Origin: an uncultured Eubacterium sp.
GTDB lineage: Bacteria; Bacillota; Clostridia; Oscillospirales; Acutalibacteraceae
Assembly: GCA_900542875.1 (NCBI GenBank)
Contig: UQPH01000054.1
Location: 1-5,998, forward strand
Reading direction: 5' to 3'
Length of the DNA stretch: 5,998 nt
Positions 1 through 4,799 of this stretch are shown here, piece after piece. The position numbers and the translations under genes are program-made. Positions within the stretch are counted from its first letter, which is position 1; each line of letters starts with the position of its first letter. Under the pieces are notes generated by a model. The model saw nothing but the letters and a program-made list of their open reading frames with translations. It did not search any database and was not told where the DNA came from.

Positions 1-77
1 TTTTTTGCTCACAAGCGGTACCATCGTACAGCAAAGTTCGCAAGAAAACGAAATTAAGAGACTTTCTTAACAGCCTA
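1..77. other. Left-edge stretch with no resolvable gene
   Basis: All three plus frames are open at the edge. Frame 2 ends in a TAA at 68-70 after a tail reading ...TSGTIVQQSSQENEIKRLS, which has a protein-like composition and would place a stop just before the hairpins at 78-143. Frame 1 ends at 57 after a very basic tail (KRYHRTAKFARKRN). Frame 3 runs through the first hairpin to a TGA at 108-110. With fewer than 25 codons visible, none can be shown to be coding. If a plus-strand gene ends here, frame 2 is the better guess because the bidirectional terminator would then serve it. The run of six T at positions 1-6 could instead be the tail of a terminator outside the window. Confidence 0.25.
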
Positions 78-109
78 CAGCGTGTCGAAAACACTTTTTC
101 GACACGCTG
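78..109. repeat. Perfect 14-bp inverted repeat (hairpin)
   Basis: The arm CAGCGTGTCGAAAA (78-91) pairs perfectly with TTTTCGACACGCTG (96-109) around a 4-base loop, CACT. It has no T-run on its plus-strand 3' side, and on the minus strand it is followed by TAGGCTGTTAAG, so it is not a classic intrinsic terminator in either direction. It directly abuts the second hairpin (110-143). It may be a backup terminator stem, an mRNA 3'-end stabiliser or a member of a dispersed palindromic repeat family. The sequence alone does not decide between these. Confidence 0.6.
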
Positions 110-143
110 AAATAAAGACCTCGATTTTTCGAGGTCTTTATTT
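110..143. terminator. Bidirectional rho-independent terminator
   Basis: AAATAAAGACCTCGA (110-124) pairs with TCGAGGTCTTTATTT (129-143) around a TTTT loop, giving a perfect 15-bp stem. The GC-rich core GACCTCGA is flanked by A/T, so either strand reads as stem then TTTATTT. On the minus strand it begins 4 bases after the stop codon of the esterase gene at 148-774, making it that gene's terminator. It could also stop a plus-strand transcript arriving from the left edge. Confidence 0.85.
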
Positions 144-147
144 TATG

Positions 148-774
148 TTATGCGATTTTTGTTTCAAGCAGTTTGTTGTATATTATGTCTGCAAATATTC
201 TGTGCCCCTCAGGTGTGAAATGCTCTCTGTCGCTCTTGCTCGGCTGAACATAATCGGCGGCAGAGACTATGGCAACGCCTTTTTCTTTTGCCACCTTTTC
301 GTATTCCTCAAAAAGATTTTGCGATACCTCAACCGAATGCCTGTTAAATTCGGGGTCGTATTCTTCTTTCCATACCTCATCTCCGAGATGAATGGGCGAT
401 ACGATAATTATATTTTTCGGCGGAATGAATTTCAGCAGTTCGTCCACGCACAGACCCAGCCCCTTTGCGATTTTGTAAGGATTTGCATTGTAGCAGGATT
501 TGCAGTCATTAGTGCCGAGCATAATCACTGCTGCGTCCGGATAATTTGATTCGAGTATCTCCGGCAGCGATTCCAATCCGTTTCTGTTTTTGCGGTATGC
601 GTCATCAAATATCGTGGTTCTTCCGCATAAGCCCTCTTCGAGCACTCTTATGTCGTGCTTTTCGAGTTTTTCCTGGAGCAGGCTCGTCCATCTTACACCC
701 CACGAATATCGCTCATGAGTCTTTGGTATCAGACCCCATGTGTTAGAATCACCAAAGCATAATAACTGTTTCAT
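148..774 (-). CDS. SGNH/GDSL-family hydrolase (arylesterase / acyltransferase-like)
   Basis: This 208-residue protein is probably a cytoplasmic serine esterase, since no signal peptide or membrane segment is visible. The SGNH blocks appear in order. Block I is CFGDSNTWG with nucleophile Ser10. The block II region is EEGLCGRTT at 46-54, with Gly48 as probable oxyanion residue. Block III is MLGTNDCK with Asn89. Block V is SDREHFTPEGH, with Asp182 and His185 completing the triad. The shared sequence VRWT (27-30), EEGLxxRTT, LPxxL and IMLGTNDxK resembles the single-domain arylesterase/acyltransferase branch typified by Mycobacterium smegmatis MsAcT. Its length is normal for that branch, and the natural substrate cannot be read from sequence. 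The ATG at 774 is favoured by a strong RBS (782-789) and by starting directly in the block I strand. The gene looks monocistronic, with its own consensus promoter (849-877) and terminator (110-143). Confidence 0.93.
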   Translation of the reverse strand: MKQLLCFGDSNTWGLIPKTHERYSWGVRWTSLLQEKLEKHDIRVLEEGLCGRTTIFDDAYRKNRNGLESLPEILESNYPDAAVIMLGTNDCKSCYNANPYKIAKGLGLCVDELLKFIPPKNIIIVSPIHLGDEVWKEEYDPEFNRHSVEVSQNLFEEYEKVAKEKGVAIVSAADYVQPSKSDREHFTPEGHRIFADIIYNKLLETKIA

Positions 775-781
775 ATAACCG

Positions 782-789
782 CTCCTCTC
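782..789 (-). promoter_or_regulatory. Ribosome binding site of the SGNH hydrolase gene
   Basis: On the minus strand this reads GAGAGGAG, seven bases before the ATG at 774. It is a strong Shine-Dalgarno match at good spacing and fixes the start codon. Confidence 0.85.
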
Positions 790-811
790 GCTGAATTGTA
801 ACTAATGTCTA

Positions 812-839
812 TTAAGCCTATGTGTTTACTAGGCATTAA
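812..839. promoter_or_regulatory. Imperfect dyad at the predicted transcript 5' end
   Basis: TTAAGCCTA (812-820) pairs with TAGGC-TTAA (830-839) as nine base pairs with one bulged base (835) and a 9-base loop. It lies just downstream of the -10 box of the minus-strand promoter (849-854). It would therefore sit at the very start of the SGNH mRNA leader or overlap the transcription start. It could be an operator for a repressor or a 5'-stabilising hairpin. The function is inferred; only the symmetry is seen. Confidence 0.4.
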
Positions 840-848
840 CATAATTGC

Positions 849-877
849 ATTATATCACCGCTTTATGTTCTTGTCAA
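849..877 (-). promoter_or_regulatory. Consensus sigma-A promoter of the SGNH hydrolase gene
   Basis: On the minus strand the -35 box TTGACA (872-877) is separated by exactly 17 bp from the -10 box TATAAT (849-854). The TG dinucleotide of an extended -10 (TGATATAAT) is also present. Both hexamers match the housekeeping consensus fully, so strong vegetative expression is expected unless a repressor acts. Transcription should start near 842, giving a leader of about 68 bases. The element begins 8 bases beyond the preceding terminator, so the gene is insulated from the ypeB-lipoprotein unit. Confidence 0.88.
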
Positions 878-885
878 TAGGTAAA

Positions 886-931
886 GAAAAAACAGAAGTT
901 GTACCATATACGATACAACCTCTGTTTTTTC
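886..931 (-). terminator. Rho-independent terminator of the lipoprotein gene
   Basis: On the minus strand an arm ending ACAGAGGTTGTA pairs with TACAACTTCTGT across a 10-base loop with one internal mismatch (897/920), then runs into TTTTTTC. Including the A-run/T-run, 17 of 18 positions pair. It starts one base past the stop codon (933-935) of the lipoprotein gene and ends the minus-strand ypeB-lipoprotein transcription unit. Confidence 0.88.
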
Positions 932-932
932 G

Positions 933-1241
933 TTATTCGAGTGCGTCTCTTACTGCGTCGCCGGCTTTGTCAACCGCCGAGCCTGCGCCGTCTGCGGCAT
1001 CGTCAACTCCCTGACCGACATCGTCGCCTACCTTGTCCGCTCTGTCTTTTACTTCGTCTCCTGCTTTTGACAAATCTTCGCCCACTTTTGTTGTGGTCGA
1101 TTCAGTCGTTTCACTAGGGGAAGCGGTGGACATTTCGGTTGTTGAGGTTACATTTTGGCTTTGGTCTTTGTTACTTGCACAGCCTGCAAAAACAGCGATA
1201 ATTGCTGTTACAGCAAGCAAAAAAGCTATAATCTTTTTCAT
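933..1241 (-). CDS. Small lipoprotein with LEA-like 11-residue repeats
   Basis: This is a 102-residue exported lipoprotein of no named family. Residues 1-21 form a lipoprotein signal: MKK, a hydrophobic core at 4-18, then the lipobox FAGC with Cys21 as the lipidated residue. Residues 22-52 are a Ser/Thr/Glu-rich linker. Residues 53-96 are four 11-residue amphipathic repeats, with a partial fifth at 97-102, of alternating Val/Ala/Gly and Asp/Lys positions as in LEA group 3-type helices. The ATG at 1241 is chosen over the in-frame ATG at 1277 because an AAAGGA site (1250-1255) sits 8 bases before it and the signal peptide then starts cleanly with MKKII. It lies 52 bp downstream of ypeB with no terminator between, so co-transcription is likely; a sigma-G-like element may add a private promoter. 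A membrane- or spore-protective role is inference. The repeat region could also be described as YtxH- or apolipoprotein-like helix. Confidence 0.8.
   Translation of the reverse strand: MKKIIAFLLAVTAIIAVFAGCASNKDQSQNVTSTTEMSTASPSETTESTTTKVGEDLSKAGDEVKDRADKVGDDVGQGVDDAADGAGSAVDKAGDAVRDALE
936..1085 (-). repeat. Four and a half 11-residue coding repeats
   Basis: The protein repeats are VGEDLSKAGDE, VKDRADKVGDD, VGQGVDDAADG and AGSAVDKAGDA, then the partial VRDALE, at residues 53-102 of the lipoprotein. There is no gap between units, and small hydrophobic residues (Val/Ala at unit position 1, Ala/Val near positions 5 and 8) form one face of a helix while Asp/Lys/Glu form the other. The 11-residue periodicity is seen directly. 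The relation to LEA_4-type repeats is by pattern only. Confidence 0.75.
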
Positions 1242-1249
1242 TAATATCA

Positions 1250-1255
1250 TCCTTT
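1250..1255 (-). promoter_or_regulatory. Ribosome binding site that decides the lipoprotein start
   Basis: On the minus strand AAAGGA lies 8 bases before the ATG at 1241. No comparable purine-rich site precedes the in-frame ATG at 1277, whose upstream bases are AATAATTTTTAATTTGT. The shorter protein is therefore preferred. Confidence 0.75.
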
Positions 1256-1261
1256 CGCTGA

Positions 1262-1292
1262 TAGTGTTTGCATACAAATTAAAAATTATTCA
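1262..1292 (-). promoter_or_regulatory. Possible sigma-G-type promoter before the lipoprotein gene
   Basis: On the minus strand TGAATA (1287-1292) is followed after 18 bp by AACACTA (1262-1268). The Bacillus forespore sigma-G consensus is about TGAATA, 17-18 bp, CATACTA, so the match is 6/6 and 5/7. The -35 part overlaps the ypeB stop codon region. The predicted start near 1255 falls at the edge of the RBS, which would make an unusually short leader and is a weakness. The almost identical element before ypeB supports it. Confidence 0.35.
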
Positions 1293-1293
1293 T

Positions 1294-2622
1294 TCATTTT
1301 ACCATTGTGCCGTTATCGCTTTGAAGCATAATCATAATATCTTCCTCAAAGCCGCTTTGAGTGTTGATATATACGAGGGCATTTTCGCCCGTGTCTTTGC
1401 TCTTGCAAGTGAATTCGTAGCACTGTACCTCGTTTCCGCTTTCCTTCGGTATGGTGCACAGTCTTACGTTTTCAACCGTCAGATATTTTGAAACCTTTGC
1501 CTTTGCGTCACTCTCGCTGAGCGTTACTTCTTGCTTTTCTCTGCCGTAGTGATTGGTCAGATAAGTTGCGGCATCAAGGCTTACCACCTCGCCGTCCGCC
1601 ATGGAAATTCCCACTTTAATCAAGTCGCCGTAATATCTCACGCCGTCCTTTGTGTACGCACAGTTTACGGTGCAGATGTTGTTATTCGTTTCATAGTAGC
1701 ATACTTCCATATCGCCGTAGCCGAGTTCTTTTAATGCACTCGAGGCAAGATTGCAGGCGTTGTCCTGCGAAATGTTTGAGGAATTAATCAGTCCCGAGTA
1801 AACTATTTCTTTGATATATCCGCCCTGTTTTGTTACCATAATTGTATATCTTCCGCACTTAAAGGTGAAGCAGGGGATTTTTGATTTGTCGTCCGTTTCG
1901 TAACTTACGGCGTTGATGTTTGCATCAATTGCCTTTGCGGCAATTTCACGACATTCCTCTTTCGTGTAAACTTCGCTTTCGGATACAAGTTTGGAATTTC
2001 TGTTAAGCACTTGGTCGGAAAACGGCCCGTCATAAAGCAGAGTAGGAAAATCGTCAAAAGTTTTTGCCTCTCTGGAAAAATTGTTTGATAGAGCAAAAAC
2101 ATTTATTTCGCCGCCGCTTTTGACCTGATTTTCGGTTATCTTTGCTCCTGCGTTCATCGTTGCCACCATTTCATCTGTGCTATTACAGAACTTTTGGGCA
2201 TAGGTTAAAAGTGCCTTTAGATTGTTGTGCTCTTCGTCGGTTATCTCCTCTCCCTTTTCCGCTTTTTTGCCGATGTATTGTGCGTAGTCCGAGCACTGGC
2301 TTAAAAATTTATATGCGTTGTTAAGTTCCAGTTGCGATACGGGGAGCCTGCTCATGGCATTTTTTGCCGTGCCGCATAAAGCGTACAGGTCTCTGCTCAA
2401 GTCATAAATTTCGCCGTATGAATTTGAGTACAGGCTTTTGGTGATGTCCGTGTCGATTTTGTTTAGGCATTCGTTGAGTTCGCTCAGACTTTGGCGGTAT
2501 GAAACCTCAAGTTCTCCTTTGTATGTTTTGAGCGAACTTGTGCTTATAATCATAGCGGCTATGACCAAAGCGAGAATAAAGCCGATGTACGATACTATTC
2601 TTACATAGGTTCTTTTTGTCAT
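1294..2622 (-). CDS. ypeB: Spore germination protein YpeB
   Basis: YpeB is a forespore-made membrane-anchored protein. In Bacillus it is needed for accumulation and stability of the cortex-lytic transglycosylase SleB in dormant spores. This 442-residue copy is close to the usual length of about 450. A membrane anchor occupies residues 8-27, followed by a helical, Leu/Asn-rich region to about 175. The family hallmark FDDFPTLLYDGPFSDQV is at 189-205. Three PepSY-like segments follow, at roughly 218-276, 284-350 and 367-434, the last ending LQSDNGTMVK. Mature-part Cys residues occur at 110, 146, 224, 251, 256, 290, 308, 317, 321, 388, 401 and 406. The start at 2622 has a GGAGG site at 2630-2634. 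It is the first gene of a minus-strand unit with the 11-residue-repeat lipoprotein. sleB, which normally precedes it, is absent: only 158 bp separate it from divergent proB. A sigma-G-like element at 2651-2680 fits late-sporulation expression. Confidence 0.93.
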   Translation of the reverse strand: MTKRTYVRIVSYIGFILALVIAAMIISTSSLKTYKGELEVSYRQSLSELNECLNKIDTDITKSLYSNSYGEIYDLSRDLYALCGTAKNAMSRLPVSQLELNNAYKFLSQCSDYAQYIGKKAEKGEEITDEEHNNLKALLTYAQKFCNSTDEMVATMNAGAKITENQVKSGGEINVFALSNNFSREAKTFDDFPTLLYDGPFSDQVLNRNSKLVSESEVYTKEECREIAAKAIDANINAVSYETDDKSKIPCFTFKCGRYTIMVTKQGGYIKEIVYSGLINSSNISQDNACNLASSALKELGYGDMEVCYYETNNNICTVNCAYTKDGVRYYGDLIKVGISMADGEVVSLDAATYLTNHYGREKQEVTLSESDAKAKVSKYLTVENVRLCTIPKESGNEVQCYEFTCKSKDTGENALVYINTQSGFEEDIMIMLQSDNGTMVK

Positions 2623-2629
2623 ATTGATT

Positions 2630-2634
2630 CCTCC
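2630..2634 (-). promoter_or_regulatory. Ribosome binding site of ypeB
   Basis: On the minus strand GGAGG lies seven bases before the ATG at 2622, a perfect Shine-Dalgarno core that fixes the start directly ahead of the membrane anchor. Confidence 0.85.
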
Positions 2635-2650
2635 GATTTTTCTCTGCTGT

Positions 2651-2680
2651 TATTGTTTTCATAATTTTAATATTTATTCA
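2651..2680 (-). promoter_or_regulatory. Possible sigma-G-type promoter of ypeB
   Basis: On the minus strand TGAATA (2675-2680) is followed after 17 bp by AACAATA (2651-2657). This is 6/6 to the sigma-G -35 and 4/7 to the -10 (CATACTA). A start near 2644 would leave a leader of about 22 bases holding the GGAGG site, which is reasonable spacing. A weak vegetative alternative, TTGCAA (2698-2703) then 16 bp then TTGAAT, matches sigma-A 4/6 and 4/6. The region is very A/T rich, so chance matches are possible. Precedent: the Bacillus sleB-ypeB operon is transcribed by sigma-G. Confidence 0.45.
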
Positions 2681-2697
2681 AAAATATCCCATTTTAA

Positions 2698-2726
2698 TTG
2701 CAAGATTAACTATATTGTGATATAAT
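2698..2726 (+). promoter_or_regulatory. Extended -10 sigma-A promoter of proBA
   Basis: TTGCAA (2698-2703, 4/6) is separated by 17 bp from TATAAT (2721-2726, 6/6), with TGA just before it giving a complete extended -10, TGATATAAT. The start should lie near 2733, leaving about 48 bases of leader before the proB ATG. That leader is A/T rich, shows no stable hairpin and is far too short for a T-box or other large leader regulator. Confidence 0.8.
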
Positions 2727-2780
2727 TTTAGAGATTGTAATATTTAATTTCATATATAACTTATTTTTAGGCGGCAGACT

Positions 2781-3548
2781 ATGGAAAAGAAAAGAATTGT
2801 GGTTAAGGTCGGAACTTCGACTTTGACCCATAAAACAGGAAAAACAAATATAGCGAGAATAAGCGATTTGGTAAATGTTCTTGCCGATTTGCATAATATG
2901 GGACACGAGATTATTTTGGTCTCATCGGGTGCTATTGCCATCGGCACTTCACGCCTCGGACTGAAAAGAAAACCCGATACCATTATGGGTAAGCAGGCGG
3001 CAGCGGCTGTCGGTCAGGGTGAACTTATGTTTCTTTACGATAAATTTTTCGGCGAATATGATGTTGTTGTGTCTCAACTTCTCTTTACATATGATGCACT
3101 TGAAAATCCCGATAATAAGGAACATTTGACAAATACATTCAATCAACTTCTCGAATACGGCTCAATTCCCGTAGTAAACGAGAACGACTCGGTTTCAATC
3201 GAGGAACTTCTCAACGGCGATAACGATTGCCTCAGCGCAACCGTAGCCGAACTTATCGGAGCCGATATGCTCATTCTTCTTACCGATACCGACGGACTTT
3301 ATGACGGCAACCCGAGCGAAAACCCCGAGGCAAGGCTGATTGATATAGTAGAAGAAATAACCGAGGAAATAGAGGCTTTTGCCGGCGGCGCAGGAAAAAG
3401 GGGAACAGGCGGCTTTATGACTAAAGTCAAGGCGGCGAAAATTGCAACTTCGGCGGGTATACCGGTTGTAGTTATGAACGGCGCAGACCCAAAGAAAATT
3501 TATGATGTGCTAAACGGCGAAAACGTCGGAACAAAATTTCTTTCGTGA
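2781..3548 (+). CDS. proB: Glutamate 5-kinase, short form without PUA domain
   Basis: This enzyme phosphorylates L-glutamate with ATP to L-glutamyl 5-phosphate, the committed step of proline synthesis, in the cytoplasm. At 255 residues it is an amino-acid-kinase domain alone. The visible motifs are VVKVGTSTLTH (7-17, with Lys9), ILVSSGAIAIG (45-55), VNENDSVS (132-139, substrate-binding Asn/Asp), GDNDCLSA (146-153), LLTDTDGLYDGNP (166-178) and GTGGFMTKVKAA (208-219, with Lys215). Many ProB proteins, including those of Escherichia coli and Bacillus subtilis, run about 365 residues with a C-terminal PUA domain. Here the protein stops cleanly at TKFLS and proA begins 9 bases later, so this is a natural short form, known in several other bacteria, and not a frameshift. 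The RBS is modest (AGGCGG, 2769-2774). First gene of the proB-proA-membrane protein operon, read from the promoter at 2698-2726. proC is not in the window. Confidence 0.97.
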   Translation: MEKKRIVVKVGTSTLTHKTGKTNIARISDLVNVLADLHNMGHEIILVSSGAIAIGTSRLGLKRKPDTIMGKQAAAAVGQGELMFLYDKFFGEYDVVVSQLLFTYDALENPDNKEHLTNTFNQLLEYGSIPVVNENDSVSIEELLNGDNDCLSATVAELIGADMLILLTDTDGLYDGNPSENPEARLIDIVEEITEEIEAFAGGAGKRGTGGFMTKVKAAKIATSAGIPVVVMNGADPKKIYDVLNGENVGTKFLS

Positions 3549-3557
3549 GGTAAATTT

Positions 3558-4799
3558 ATGACGGTTTTTGAACAGGGAAAAAATGCTAAGGGCACTCTTA
3601 CCTTTATGTCTCAGGTTACAACCGAGCAGAAAAATAATGCCCTAAATGCCGTAGCAGACGCACTTGAAAAAAATATTGACGTGATTATTGCGGCTAATAA
3701 AATTGATTTGACCGAGGGAAAAGAAAACGGTCTTAATGACGGACTTCTCGACAGGCTTATGCTTAATGAGGAGAGAATAAAGGGTATAGCCGACGGAGTG
3801 AGACAGGTTGCGCTTCTTGATGACCCATGCGGAAAAATCATAAGCGATTATAAAAAGGATAACGGCCTTGAAATAAAAAAAATTACCGTGCCCATCGGAG
3901 TGATAGGAATTATCTTTGAGGCAAGACCGAATGTCACCGTTGATGCGGCGGCTCTCTGCCTTAAAAGTTCTAATTCCGTGCTTCTCAGAGGCGGCAAGGA
4001 AGCCATTAATTCAAACACCGCACTCAGCGAAATAATGCGTGATGCAGTAGAAAGTGTGGGCTTTCCGAGAGATGTTATTCAGCTTGTGCATGATGTGTCC
4101 CGTCAGTCCGCTAATGATATGATGAATATGAATGAGTATCTCGACTGCCTTATTCCACGAGGCGGTAAGGGACTTATTAAGGCTGTTGTAAATAATTCTA
4201 CCGTGCCTGTAATTGAAACCGGCTCAGGTAATTGTCACATTTTTGTTGACGAAAGTGCCGATATTAATATGGCTGCAGAGATAATCTTTAATGCAAAAAC
4301 GCAGAGAATTTCTGTCTGCAACGCTTGCGAAAGCCTTGTGATTCATTCAAAAATAATTGATAAAGCATTGCCTGTTATTGCAAAGAAACTTAAAGAAAAG
4401 AATGTTGAAATCCGAGGCGATGAGCGTGCTTGCACCGCTTGCTCCTTGGTTTCTCCTGCCACAGAGGAAGATTTTTATACAGAATATCTTGATTATATAA
4501 TCAGCGTTAAAACCGTTGATTCGCTCGATGAGGCGATAGAGCATATAAACAGATGCTCCACCGGTCACAGCGAGGCCATTATTACAAATAATGATGAAAA
4601 TGCAGATAAGTTTCTCAAGTGCATAGATTCTTCGTCGGTTTATGTAAATGCGTCAACACGTTTTACCGACGGCGGCGAGTTCGGTCTCGGAGCGGAAATA
4701 GGAATTTCAACTCAAAAACTGCATGCAAGAGGTCCTATGGGTCTTGAGCAGCTTACATCAACAAAATATTTAATTTACGGAAACGGACAAGTCAGGTAA
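3558..4799 (+). CDS. proA: Glutamate-5-semialdehyde dehydrogenase (gamma-glutamyl phosphate reductase)
   Basis: This enzyme reduces L-glutamyl 5-phosphate with NADPH to glutamate 5-semialdehyde, which cyclises to pyrroline-5-carboxylate, the substrate of ProC. The 413 residues match the family length of about 415. Visible aldehyde-dehydrogenase-fold signatures are VPIGVIGIIFEARPNVTVDA (111-130), LLRGGKEA (142-149), IPRGG (199-203), TGSGNCHIFVD (221-231) and SVCNACESLVIH (252-263). Cys254 there is the expected catalytic thiol, and Cys257 is an extra one nearby. The C-terminal part contains GGEFGLGAEIGIST and HARGPMGLEQLTS. The RBS GTGAGG (3545-3550) overlaps the proB stop and sits seven bases before the ATG. 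With only 9 bases between the genes, co-transcription and probable translational coupling with proB are expected, which suits the labile intermediate passed between ProB and ProA. The stop TAA overlaps the next start as TAATG. Confidence 0.97.
   Translation: MTVFEQGKNAKGTLTFMSQVTTEQKNNALNAVADALEKNIDVIIAANKIDLTEGKENGLNDGLLDRLMLNEERIKGIADGVRQVALLDDPCGKIISDYKKDNGLEIKKITVPIGVIGIIFEARPNVTVDAAALCLKSSNSVLLRGGKEAINSNTALSEIMRDAVESVGFPRDVIQLVHDVSRQSANDMMNMNEYLDCLIPRGGKGLIKAVVNNSTVPVIETGSGNCHIFVDESADINMAAEIIFNAKTQRISVCNACESLVIHSKIIDKALPVIAKKLKEKNVEIRGDERACTACSLVSPATEEDFYTEYLDYIISVKTVDSLDEAIEHINRCSTGHSEAIITNNDENADKFLKCIDSSSVYVNASTRFTDGGEFGLGAEIGISTQKLHARGPMGLEQLTSTKYLIYGNGQVR

Noticed and set aside
53..70. 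TTAAGA...TCTTAA short dyad near the left edge
   Set aside because: Only 6 A/T-rich pairs around a 5-base loop; too weak to call a terminator or operator.
3..110. Plus-strand frame reading from the left edge through the first hairpin to TGA at 108-110
   Set aside because: Its last residues are encoded by the hairpin arms, a common artefact of reading through a palindrome; nothing upstream is visible to support it.
82..549. 155-codon open frame on the plus strand
   Set aside because: It starts inside the left hairpin and runs antisense through the SGNH hydrolase gene. Its translation is Cys/Phe-rich without family features, and the minus frame has all catalytic blocks and its own RBS.
1242..1277. 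Longer start (ATG at 1277) for the lipoprotein
   Set aside because: It would add 12 polar residues before the signal peptide and has no RBS. The ATG at 1241 has AAAGGA at proper spacing.
899..1491. Plus-strand open frames over the lipoprotein and the end of ypeB
   Set aside because: They are antisense shadows with low-complexity Arg/Leu/Pro or Ser/Val runs created by the repeated codons of the 11-residue repeats. No RBS or promoter serves them.
2727..2780. T-box or other proline-responsive leader before proB
   Set aside because: Only about 48 bases separate the predicted start from the ATG, and no specifier-loop, T-box sequence or terminator stem is present.
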